DNA of 64,000 bases from Homarus americanus (Eukaryota > Arthropoda > Malacostraca > Decapoda > Nephropidae): assembly GCF_018991925.1 (NCBI RefSeq), contig NW_024726235.1:7916726-7980725 (forward strand), written 5' to 3'. The translations under genes were made by a program, and so were the position numbers. Of this stretch, positions 1 through 16,750 are shown one piece after another. How positions within the stretch are numbered: position 1 is the first letter of the stretch; every line of letters starts with the position of its first letter. Below the pieces are notes generated by a model. The model saw only the letters and a program-made list of their open reading frames with translations. It was not told the DNA's origin and did not search any database.

Positions 1-339
1 GTACTACTACTTCGCTGTCACTTGGAATCGAGTAGGACAATCATCCAGCTATGATTCAATAATATGAGTTATTAAAGATATCACCTTCGTTGGTGAGCTC
101 TGAGGTGAAGCGAGAGGCTGGTACGGGACAAGTAGGGCAGTCCACAGGACATGTGGAGGGCTACATCTAGTGTGGGAGAGGCGGTGGCGCTTGTCTGCCT
201 CGCTATACAGTTGGGCAAACTCGAAAGTATTGACACCTCATATGGTGCTTCTTCATGCGTTACAGTGTGGAGTAATCGTCTCCCAGGTGAGGGGGTAAAT
301 TTGGCTCTTTTAAAGGTTTAAGACTATTCATATACCGAT
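1..339. other. Unannotated left edge
   Basis: I see no coding region, RNA gene or recognisable repeat. The base composition is mixed, unlike the AT-rich repeats that follow. Confidence 0.4.
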
Positions 340-469
340 TTTCATCTCTCAAATCCGGAATAAAAATCCCTAATTCCTGGAATTTACGGGAAAAATTTCT
401 CAGAATTTTCCATATAATATTCCCCTCGAAAAATTGTTCCCAAGGCCACAATTTTCTGGAAAATTATGG
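340..469. mobile_element. Fragment of the 52.5-kb MITE family
   Basis: This stretch is similar to the reverse complement of 52,570-52,720. Both share a run of purine-rich words (gggaaaa-type blocks, a cccctc block, 'ttgttccca', and a closing ggaaaattatggct). The similarity stops abruptly at 469, where the inverted repeat starts, so only part of the element remains. The assignment rests on by-eye alignment with the better-bounded copy at 52521-52806. Confidence 0.5.
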
Positions 470-622
470 CTCTAATGGGGACTACCCGTGCCGCTTAGGT
501 GATCAGAGTAACGTGTGCTTTATTGAGCTAATGAAATATACAGTAAATGGATCCTCGTGTTTCGAAGCCGGGTTTGGTAAAACGTAACTCCACCTAAGCG
601 GCACGGGTAGTCCCCATTAGAG
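470..622. repeat. 32-bp perfect inverted repeat with 89-bp spacer
   Basis: Bases 470-501 and 591-622 are exact reverse complements (core: actacccgtgccgcttaggt). The spacer 502-590 contains a segment (about 513-545) resembling the tail of the SINE at 4035-4137 ('gtttattgggctaatgaaat'). It may be a fold-back element or two SINE-linked repeats in opposite orientation. Confidence 0.75.
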
Positions 623-639
623 GTTCACGGCGCCATAAA

Positions 640-732
640 GCTCGTTAAACAGGCTTTGTGTGGCCCAGAGGTAATGTTCCCTTGTCACAATCATAAGATC
701 GTGGGTTCGAATCCTGGCGGGGTGAGGTGTTG

Positions 733-734
<2 letters not shown>
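640..734 (+). mobile_element. tRNA-derived SINE head
   Basis: The segment has RNA polymerase III type-2 promoter boxes. There is an A-box-like tggcccagagg at 661-671 and a consensus B box ggttcgaatcc at 704-714. The following gcggggtgaggtgttgat matches the second SINE at 4081 onward. It runs straight into an (AT)n tract at 735. No intact tRNA cloverleaf with CCA was found, so this is a SINE and not a tRNA gene. Confidence 0.7.

Positions 735-825
<91 letters not shown>
735..825. repeat. (AT)n microsatellite
   Basis: About 91 bp of uninterrupted TA dinucleotides join a SINE tail on the left to a truncated Tigger element on the right. Reading frames through it encode only alternating Ile-Tyr and are not genes. 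Confidence 0.98.
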
Positions 826-5652
<4,827 letters not shown>

Positions 5653-5670
5653 TATACACACACACACATA

Positions 5671-6073
5671 CAGCTAGACCCCGACTTACGACTGCTTCGA
5701 CTTACGACCGTCGGGACTTACGACCGCCGCAGTTGTGACCATTTTTTTTTCAAATGACGCACGCATTTTCTATACCGAAACGTTTCCAGTTAATGTAGTC
5801 TCCATGTATGATTAGAAAATTATGGGGGCCCCATGTGCATTCAGCTGACTACATTAAAGGTAAGTGCTCAGTCACACTGTATCCATTCCTTATTATTTAT
5901 TACTTTCACTGTACTGTATCCATTCCTCATTATTTATTACTTTTACTGTACTGTATTTCATTGTAGATTTTTTATTAAAAAAAAAAAAAATTTTTTATCT
6001 ATGTCGGACTTACGACCATGTCTGACTTACGACCTGGATTTGGGTCCCTAACCCCGTCGTAAGTCACTAGCTG
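5671..6073. mobile_element. MITE with CTTACGAC words
   Basis: The termini are CAGCTAGaccccgacttac (5671) and the inverse of CAGCTAGtgacttacgac (ending 6073). The left flank is TA. The word CTTACGAC occurs three times in the first 60 bases and again near 6008-6035, with the inverse GTCGTAAG at the right terminus. No ORF of substance is present. Length is 403 bp. Confidence 0.8.
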
Positions 6074-6952
<879 letters not shown>

Positions 6953-7740
6953 TCAACCCTCACTTTACGCGGTTAATTCAACCCACGGCGGCCCGCGTAA
7001 AGTGAGAAACGCGTAAAGTGAACAACATAACATATGCGATTAATTGAAATAGAGACCGGGCCGACCCCCAAACTCCACTTTTTGACGACACACAACTATG
7101 TTGTAGTAAAAATATTATTTTAACTTTATGATGGTGTAGTGGATTTCTCCCCTACAAACGCTGTTTGTCGCTGCATAGCCGATCCCACGAATTCCACAGT
7201 GTGTGCCTCGTAGTCTAGGTCAACCAGCGCCGCCATACATCACGGAGCGGGGGTCAACTACTAAACCACGCCTACCCCCCGCTATTTAAGACCTGACCTC
7301 GCGGTGACCTGTCTCTTTCTACCGACACCAACCAGCCAGCAACGCCTCCTCCTCCTCCGCCTGCCCGGCGGTCCTCGCTCCCGCCGGAGAGCATGGCGAC
7401 CCACAAGCTGGTCCTCCTCTGAGCACCCTCACCAACCAGCTCTCTTTACATCACGCTTGTAACCATGCTGCCTTCTTAGCACCAAGCTGCATTGTACATC
7501 CAATACAACATGTATATAGAGAGCACATTGTGAGTTTCCTTTCTCCATTCCATCCTGAGTGTGAACCAAACATCCCAAAAACCCCACAATGGTATGCACA
7601 CACAATTAATATAGAAGAGGTTAGGCGAGGAAAAATAAAGGTTAAGTTAGGAAAAATAAAGGTTGGGGTTAACACTTACGTTAGTAGAAGAGATGGGTCA
7701 GCGTACGGGAATGGAGGCTGGTTCCGAGGCAGAGGGCAGG

Positions 7741-9250
7741 CTACTGGCCCTCAGGTGAGTCACCATCACTGTCATCCACACTTGTCAGGGCCTCCCTGAC
7801 AAATCCCTCAAAGTCATCATCACTGTCTCTACCTCTGTCACTATCACTGGCTTGGGCTGGCTGTGGTGGGTTGCGGGCGAAGAACTCTGTTATGCTTTGC
7901 TGACGGCTGGTGTTTATGTTGTCGTGATAAACTTTGAAGTAGGGCTCCATAGTCTGCAACAGCTGGGTAGTGAAGATTTCATACCTGTTTGTGTCAGGGT
8001 CGTCGGAAAGGAGGAGCTTGACTTTCTCGATACACTCGATGGCACCCCTAACATTACTATGGGATAAGCGGTGTTCTTCTTGGGATGACGCACCACCTGC
8101 CTCTTCACTGACGTCATCATCATCTACCATCTCGTCGGTAGTCACATCAGGATCCCTTATCACCTCCAGGATGTCGTCGTTGGTGGTCTCGGAGAAGCCT
8201 GCAGCTGTAACACTCTGCGCAGCTTCTCTGGCAAGGTCCACTGCTACTGCAACAGTCTGAACCTCACCAGTCACAGATTGACTCTGCCTAACAGCCGGAA
8301 TGCCATGCAACACATGTCTCCATGCGTGACGAACAGTTGCTACAGACAGCTGATCCCATGCCTCCACCAAGAAGTCCACAGCTTTCTTGATGTTGAATAT
8401 TCTCCAGAATTGTTTTAAAAGTACTTGTTGCTCTGCCAACTGTTGATCCTCGTCGTCTTCGCTCTTGCTATCGGTGGTGGTATCACTCAGGTTACGCAAC
8501 TCTTCCCTGGTGTTGGTGTAGTCGTTCAGGAGCTTGAATTTTTTAGTAGAGAATGCAGCTTTTACATTACAGATTAACTCTTGGTCTATGGGCTGTAATA
8601 TAGACGTAGTGTTGGGAGGAAGGAAGACCACTTTTACGTTGGGGTGACGATCTAACAGTAGGGGCGAGTGTCCTGGTGCGTTGTCCAGCAGGCACAAAAT
8701 CTTGAATGGCACATTCTGTTGCTCACAGTATTTCTTCACATCAGGAACGAAACAGTCATCAAACCAGGAGAGGGACAGTGTAGAGAACGTCCACGCCTTA
8801 CGTGCGGTCAGGCAGTGGACATTTAGCTTGGTCATGTCCATGCTCTTGTAGGCGTGCGGCTTGCGTGCTGTGTGGATCACCGATAACTTGAGCTTACAGG
8901 TACCGGAGGCATTGGTGGTAAACAGGACGGTGATGCGCTCCTTCTGCAACTTCCGGCCCCGAATCTTGCTGGCATTCTTCACAACGATGGTCTTGGAAGG
9001 TAGCTTTTTCCAAAAGAGACCAGATTCGTCCATGTTAAACACCTGGTCGTCGGTGTACTGCCCTTCCTCCATAATCTCACGTAAAAACGGAGGAAATTCC
9101 CTAGCTGCAACACGGTCAGCACTAGCTTCTTCACCACCAATGTTGATATTGGTGATCTTGTTCCTCTTCTTAAACCTCTGTAACCACCCAGAGGAAGCAT
9201 TAAAGGGTTTGGGCTCTGTAATTCCCATCTTTCGTGACACTGCAGTATAC
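7741..9250 (-). pseudogene. Tigger-type transposase copy 2, C-terminal part
   Basis: The uninterrupted frame runs from the second DNA-binding domain (SSGWLQRFKKRNK) through the whole DDE domain to a stop at 7741-7743. The catalytic acidic residues lie in NMDESGLFWKKLPSK, CLLDNAPGHSP and QPIDQELICN, so the triad is intact. The C-terminal third is acidic and Ser-rich and contains the HSITEFF-like motif (QQSITEFFARNPPQP) typical of Tigger tails. It lacks its own start, because the N-terminal third lies beyond the insertion at 9251. There are no internal stops in about 500 codons, so the copy was silenced by insertion and not by slow decay. Confidence 0.9.
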
Positions 9251-11122
9251 TGCCAGATTTTGGGGTCACTAAGTCTAAGGGGACAACTTAACTCTAATCT
9301 TAATTTCTAAGGGTCGCTGCCACCAGACCCCCTCTGGACAGCATGTAACTCGTTAGGTAGCGTGCAGAGTGGACTAGGCATTGGGTTAGGTTTTCCATTG
9401 ACCAGATCGATAAGGGTAAAGAAGGGTGAAACCATAACATGTCTTAATTGATTTATTCCTTATAAAACATACTGGTAAAAAAACATATACATGAATTGGC
9501 CTTCCTCGGAAGAACAACGAAAATGTGGTTACCCAGATGGGCCCCAGACTCTTACATTGATGGCGTGTCATCCACCTACTTATTGCATAACAATCTGTGA
9601 CCACCTTTCCTCGGTCGTTCCTTCTTACACTATTCCTTAACACATCAGACTGCTCCACCTGTATGGAATATAGCACCGTCGGTTATCATACATAGTAGCA
9701 CCATCTCAACACACATGTTACACTCCATGCCTACAAGTATGGGACTCCTTGTGACTTTTAGGTATACACAACAGGCACCTCGTTCGCACACCGCCCTCGG
9801 TGGGTAAAGACGAGGGCTTCACCTAGAGACATACCAGCACTATTTCTACGCCTGGTATTATAGGTCGCTCCAAGTGACGACCGCAGAGTTTCTCACGGTC
9901 TCCTTATTTGTGACTATTCATTTGGAGTGGTGTGCTGGAAATCCACAGGTTCACAGTGGATTGGCATAGCGGGGAGTAGTCACCACCTGTTGTGACGCTC
10001 AGAGGGATAATGGCGGCCGGGCGGCAAGGCACTCCGACCGCATGGAACCTGAGGTGACGGAAGAACGGGGAATACTCAGAAATAATGCCTGACGGGCGGT
10101 TATCCCACCCCCTAACACATTCCTATTACACTTATATATCCGGCAAAGCTTTAAACTGTAATAACTTCTATATATAAACCTTAATTATAGGGCGGGATAT
10201 AGCCCGCTAGGACACTGACCTGAGGTGACGGTAGAACGGGGAATACTGAGGGCATTGCCCCGCCGCTCCTCATCACGTAGGCCTACAGTTTCCAATCTTT
10301 AATTTTCACTTTTGTTTCTTATGGTTCTCACCTGAACACTTTTCGGTATATTGTCACTCATGTCTTATAAACACATATTTTAATCCTAAATTACACACTA
10401 AGGTAAGGTCTTGGTTTGCTAGTTCGTGGGTAAATTCATGGGGTTATAATATCAACGTGGCACCCAAGGCGGATACATGACGCGCCTTGAAACAAAGGCT
10501 GAATGTTCATGGCGGGGGTGTATCAACTTCACTTAAAACTGTAATGAGGGATCCTCCTCTCACACATTGCACTATTTGAATACAGACATAAGATTCTCTG
10601 ATCACTGTACCTGTCGTGGGCATATGTCACGTGAGGATACGAGGTGCATTAAGTCCATACCAACGCATACAAGATATTTCCTTTCAAGTATAGTTTCTGG
10701 GTCACTTCCAACACCTCACATAGTTCTGATACATTTATCCTTTTTCCAGATCATCGTTCTCATGTATTTTCATATGATATCTGTGGAAGTTATGTTCGCT
10801 ACACGCTCACAGACGTAAATAGTATGACCTTCAACCCTGATCCACACTTAGTCCTACAGTACACTAGTCCGGCTCAACTGGTCTTTAACATTCATCTTAT
10901 GGATACCCTGAGTTCTCCTTAATGCTATGAATACATACAATTAATATGATATAACTGTACCTGGGTACAATACAACACATGGTCTAGTAACATTGAGTAG
11001 GTGAGTTATCCTTTATCAATGTTTCCCGTTTTCTGAGGTTCTATAAGTGCGGTGGATTTGAATGTTATATAGCGTAACATGAATTAAATGGGGTTTTTAG
11101 GAATGACAATGATGTGCGCAGT
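9251..11122. mobile_element. Unidentified 1.87-kb insertion inside Tigger copy 2
   Basis: This sequence has no counterpart in copies 1 or 3. The transposase sequence on both sides overlaps by about 12 bp: actgcagtatac at 9239-9250 and acagcagcatac at 11123-11134 (10 of 12 match). This suggests a diverged target-site duplication. There are no clear TIRs. It contains a 33-bp direct repeat (acctgaggtgacgg..., 10049-10081 and 10219-10251) and no substantial ORF. It could be a solo LTR, a non-coding retroelement part or another non-autonomous element. Confidence 0.55.
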
Positions 11123-11517
11123 ACAGCAGCATACAGTTCACGAGCATACTCCTTAACAGAGCGCGTGTCCACTGCCATGTTCCGTCGCGCCTGACGCACC
11201 AAGTAGCTCACAAGTAATTTTTCCGTCTTGAGAAGCACCTGGTTGTGGAAATACTTGATCATAGAAGCACCTGTAGACTTTGTGATGTTCATGTGCTCCT
11301 TTATCTTGGCTGCATCCTTCTTTATTGTCCGGATCGTAGATTCGTTCACACCATGCTGGCGCTCCAAATCAACCTGTCTTGTTCCTTTCTCCAACTCTTG
11401 GATGATCTTGTACTTCACCTCGTAGCTTAAGGAACGTCGTGTCTTCTTTGGCTTAGGGCGGCTGGGTCCAGGTAAGGAAAGGTTTCTCTCTGGGGGCGGT
11501 GGTCCGGCGGAAGCCAT
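11123..11517 (-). pseudogene. Tigger-type transposase copy 2, N-terminal part
   Basis: The ATG at 11515-11517 (MASAGPPPPERNLSLPGPSR) opens about 130 codons. They cover the Psq/CENP-B helix-turn-helix (YEVKYKIIQELEKG..QHGVNESTIRTIKK) and the start of the second DNA-binding domain, ending at RELYAAV near 11123. The next family-conserved residues (SRKMG) are found on the far side of the insert at about 9240. The segment is followed at higher coordinates by the GC-rich leader and right TIR. Confidence 0.88.
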
Positions 11518-11930
11518 TTTACAGAACAATGGATGCACGATTACACGGTGTGGCCTGGAGGGATGAAACTGCCGCGGCTAGGTCAAGCGTCGTCTTTCCC
11601 CCCTCCCTCCCTCCCCCGGGTGGACACATCATATTACTTTAAACCAATTACAGCTAGCAGCGGAGGGAGGTAGGGATGCATGGCCAATCACAGTCCGATA
11701 CGTCATATGACGTCACTGATAACGCAACAGAGACATGCACTGCGCAACCTTACCGCGCGGCTTGCCCAGGCGGAGGCAGGAGCAGGCGGGAGGGGCGAAT
11801 CTAAAAATCTGCGTCGAGCCAGACACTCTCCGCGTAAAGGGGTGCGGAATGTGAGCATCCCGGTTTCGGCAGGGTACCGCGTAAACATGGAAACGCGGAA
11901 TGTGGGACCGCGTAAAGCGAGGGTTGACTG

Positions 11931-12055
<125 letters not shown>

Positions 12056-12405
12056 TTAACCCTCACTTTACGTGGTTAATGTAACCCGGAGGGTACCGGG
12101 GAAAGTGAGGAACGCGTAAAGTGAACAACATAACATATGGGATTAATTGAAATGGAGTCCAGGCCGATCCCCAAACTCCACTTTTTGACGACACATAACT
12201 ATGTTGCAGTAAAAATTTTATCTTAACTTTATGATGGTATGAAAAAACAAGTAATATAGAAGAGATTAGGTTAGGAAAGATAAAGGTTAACATAGGAAAA
12301 ATAAAGGTAAGGTTAGAAAACTAAAAATTAGGTGGAACACTTACGGTAGTAGAAGAGATGGGTCGGCATACGGGGATGGAGGCTGGTTCCGAGGCAGAGG
12401 GCAGA

Positions 12406-14337
12406 TTACTGGCCCTCAGGTGAATCACCATTACTAGGTGAATCATCATCACTGTCACTTACAGTTGTCAGGGCTTCCCTGACAAATCCCTCAAAGTCAA
12501 CTTCACTGTCACTATCACTGGCTTGGGCTGGCTGTGGTGGGTTGCGGGTGAAGAAATCTGTTATGCTTTGCTGACGGCTGGCGTTGATGTTGTCGTGATA
12601 CACCTTGATGTACGGCTCCATAGCCTGCACCAGCCGGTTATGGAAGACTTCATAGCGGTCATCGTCATTGTCGCGGGAAAGGAAGGACTTCATCTTCTCT
12701 GCACACTCCATGGCACCCTTAATATCACTATGACTTAAATTGTGTTCTTCGGAGACTGCCGCACCTTCTTCCTCCTCTTCACTGACGTGTTCTTCTTCCA
12801 ACATCTCGCCGGCAGTCACTTCAGGATTTCTGATCACCTCCAGGATGTCGTCGTTGGTGGTCTCGGAGAAGCCTGGAACTGTAACAGTCTGCGCAGCTTC
12901 TCTGGCAAGATCCACTGCTACTGCAACATTCTGAACCTCACCAGTCACAGATTGACTCCTCCTCTCACCTGGTATTCCATGCAACACATGTCTCCATGCG
13001 TGACGAATTGTAGCAATAGACAGCTGATCCCATGACTCCACCAAGATGTCCACAGCTTTCTTGATGTTAAATACTCTCCAGAATTGTTTGAAGAGTATTT
13101 TTTGCTGTTCTAACTGTTGTTCCTCATCTTCGTCGCTCTTGCTATCGGTGGTGGTGTCACTCAGGTTACGCAACTCTTCCCTGGTGTTGGTGTAGTCGTT
13201 CAGGAGCTGGAATTTTTTTGTTGAGAATGCAGCTTTCACATTGCAAATCAACTCCTGGTCCATGGGCTGGATTAAAGGCGTAGTGTTGGGAGGAAGGAAG
13301 ACCACTTTTACGTTGGGGTGACGATCTAACAGTAGGGGCGAGTGTCCTGGTGCGTTGTCCAGCAGCAACAAAATATTAAATGGGACATTCTGTTGCTCAC
13401 AGAATTTCTTTACATCGGGAACAAAACAGTCATCAAACCAGGAGAGGGACAGTGTAGAGAACATCCATGCCTTACGTGCTGTCAGCCAGTGGACATTTAG
13501 CTTGGTCATGTCCATGCTCTTGTAGGCGTGCGGCTTGCGGGCTGTGTGGATCACCGATAACTTGAGCTTACAGGTACCGGAGGCATTGGTGGTAAACAGG
13601 ACGGTGATGCGTTCCTTCTGCATTTTCCGGCCCCGAATCCTGCTGGCATTCTTCACAACGAAGGACTTGGAAGGTAGTTTTTTCCAGAAAAGACCAGATT
13701 CGTCCATGTTAAACACCTGGTCGTCACTGTACTGTCCTTCCTCCATAATCTCACGTAAAAACGGAGGAAATTCCCGAGCCGCAGCACGATCAGCACTCGC
13801 TTCTTCACCACCAATGTTTATATTGGTGATCTTGTTCCGGATCTTAAACCTCTGTAACCACCCAGAGGAAGCATTAAAGGGTTTGGGCTCTGAAGTTCCC
13901 ATCTTTCGTGCCACTGCCATGTACAGTTCACGTGCGTAGTCCTTCACAGAGCGCGTGTCGACCGCCATGTTCCGTCGCGCCTGACGCACCAAGTACCTCA
14001 CAAGTAATTTTTCTGTCTTGAGAAGCACCTGGTTGTGAAAATACTTGATCATAGAAGCACCTGGTTGTGAAAATACTTGATCATAGAAGCACCTGTAGAC
14101 TTTGTGATCTTCATGTGCTCCTTTATCTTGGCTGAATCCTTCTTTATAGTCCGGATCGTAGATTCGTTCACGCCATGCTGGCGCGCCAAATCAACCTGCC
14201 TTGTTCCTTTCTCCAACTCTTGGATGATGCTATACTTCACCTCGTAGCTTAAGGAACGTCGTGTCTTCTTTGGTTTAGTGCCGCTGGGTCCAGGTAAGGA
14301 AAGGTTTCTCTGGGGGTGGTGGTCCGGCGGAAGCCAT
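12406..14337 (-). pseudogene. Tigger-type transposase copy 3, doubly frameshifted
   Basis: The expected ATG is at 14335-14337, with the stop at 12406-12408. The C-terminal 548 codons (12406-14052) are open and carry the intact acidic triad (NMDESGLFWKKLPSK, LLLLDNAPGHSP, QPMDQELICN). The N-terminus has two lesions. Two bases are missing near 14306-14311 (tctc where copy 2 has tctctc), and a 32-bp unit is tandemly duplicated at 14021-14084, which brings TGA into frame. The helix-turn-helix segment (QHGVNESTIRTIKKDSAK) is therefore only readable in a separate frame. The product would be the same DNA transposase as copies 1 and 2. Confidence 0.9.
14021..14094. repeat. 32-bp tandem duplication
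   Basis: Units 14021-14052 and 14053-14084 are identical and are followed by a partial third agaagcacct (14085-14094). The 10-bp direct repeat agaagcacct flanks the unit in the other copies too, so the duplication probably arose by slippage between these short repeats. Confidence 0.9.
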
Positions 14338-14796
14338 TTTACGGAACAATGGATGCGCGTTTACACGGAGTGGCCTGGAGGGATGAAACTGCCGCGGCTA
14401 GGTCAAGCGTCGTCTCTCCTCCCTCCCTCCCTCCCCCGGGTGGACACGTCATAATACTTTAAGCCAATTACAGCTAGCAGCAGAGGGGGGTAGGGATGCA
14501 TGGCCAATCACAGGTCTGATACGTCATATGACGTCAGTGATAACGCAACAAAGACACACACTGCGCAACCTTACCGCGCCGCTTGCCCAAGCGGAGGGAG
14601 GAGGAGGGAGGAGGAGGGAGAGGCAGGCAGGCGGGCGGGTGGGTGGCGCGTGGGGCAAATCTAAAAATAGCGTCGCGCCGGACACTCTCCGCGTAATGGG
14701 GTTCACGTACCGCGTAATGTGAGCACGTGAGGTTCTGGCAAGGCACCGCGTTAACGGTGAACCGCGGAATGCGGGACCGCGTAATGTGAGGGTTGA

Positions 14797-15365
<569 letters not shown>

Positions 15366-16186
15366 CAGTGGTCCCTCGGTTAACGAGCACAATCCGTTCT
15401 AGAAGGTTGCTCGTTACCCGAAACCATTGTTTCAATGGGTTTTTGGGTAATTGGTTCCAGCTCACCGAAAATTGCCTAAATTCAACAAAAAGGGTAGAAA
15501 AGTAAACTTATTTTGAGGTGTGTATATAGAAGGCTCCTGGATGATGATGATGATGATGGGAATTTGAATGGGGGTGGAGGAGAAGGGAGAAGAGAAGGCA
15601 TTGGGGTGGAAGAGTAGTCACCCCATGGCACCATTTCACCCATAAAATTTTAGTTCTTTTGGGGTAATTCATGATTATTTTCTTTAAATCAACACTGCAC
15701 TGCATTATATATGGTCAATATGTAAAATAAATTTCAAAATGACCAATAATTTGCTTGGAAACACAGAAAAAAAGTGTTTAGTTGAAGAGAGTCTCAAGCA
15801 AGATGTTACCTCACTGAAAAGAGAGAGAGACTAACGCCTGTTTGGTGTGTTGCCAGGCTGGATGGCGCGCCAGAAACTAGTTTCTTTACCTTCAATTACG
15901 TTCAATAATTGTTAAAATTATAAAAAATTTAATATTAAACTTTTAAAATTATTGAATACTGTAAACTTCTCGATATTTACTAAAATGGTAAGGAATATAA
16001 GCCCTAGAACCGATTACTGTATTGTCGGACTAATACTACAGCTGGTGGACTGCCAAATGCAAGCGAAAACATGTTGAGGTCGGCTCGTAAGAAACTCGTT
16101 AATCGAGGGATTGCTCGTTGACCGACGTTAGGAATCTTATGGAAGGTAACTCGTTAACCGAAATCTTGTTCACCGAGGGACCACTG
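15366..16186. mobile_element. MITE with GTTAACGAG words (CAGTGGTCC family)
   Basis: The TIRs are CAGTGGTCCCTCGGTTAACG and its inverse ending at 16186, with TA on both sides. CTCGTTAA-type words recur near both ends. It is the same family as 53925-54762. Length is 821 bp and there is no intact ORF. Confidence 0.88.
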
Positions 16187-16440
16187 TATACTGTGTTGTA
16201 CTCACCAGGAGATGCTGTCGTCTTGAGCTAGAGTAGACAGACGCTGTAATCACTTGTGGTGGAGGTGGGGTGAGGGATTAGTAGGTCATGTTACTGACCT
16301 GACCTGATGCAATGCCAGGAGGAGATGGGGTGGGGGATTAATGGTCTCGTATTACTGGCCTTCTGATGCAATGTCAGATCACCCATTATTGGGGTGGGGG
16401 ATCAGCACGAAAGCACTTGACATTCACTAAAACAGGTAAG
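16187..16440. repeat. Dispersed repeat block shared with 48.0-48.2 kb
   Basis: Phrases such as gtgagggattagt and gatgcaatgtcag recur at 48010-48160 inside the element at 47579-49517. The two blocks appear in the opposite order here relative to that copy. Confidence 0.55.
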
Positions 16441-16609
16441 GTAAGGTTAAAAAAAAAATTACAAACATTGAACTTCCATTTCTTACACATGTAACTAAGA
16501 AGAAACAATGCCTGGACTGTAGTTCACCAGATGGCCATGAGGCACTGTTCAGGTATATTACACTTTAGCTGATATACACACACAAGCTCTTTTATTACTT
16601 ATATAATAG

Positions 16610-16750
16610 ATGAAAGCAGCAGTCGAGTGGATACAGTGATTGCTTCTTATCTATGTATCAGTGGTTTGATCCCCAGGCACAACCAGTTCACCCTGCTGTA
16701 AATAGGTACCTAAGATTATAACTTGGGGAAGTGAATGTGGTTGAGTGCAG
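16610..16750 (+). mobile_element. tRNA-derived SINE (diverged)
   Basis: An A-box-like gagtggataca (16625-16635) and a B-box-like ggtttgatccc (16673-16683) are followed by ctgtaaataggtacct. That last motif is the conserved body of tRNA-derived SINEs I know from crustaceans and other invertebrates. It is old and has no clear tail. Confidence 0.6.

Noticed and set aside
640..734. Candidate tRNA gene with a perfect B box
   Set aside because: The cloverleaf is not satisfied and the same body and tail recur at 4035 fused to (AT)n, which fits a SINE.
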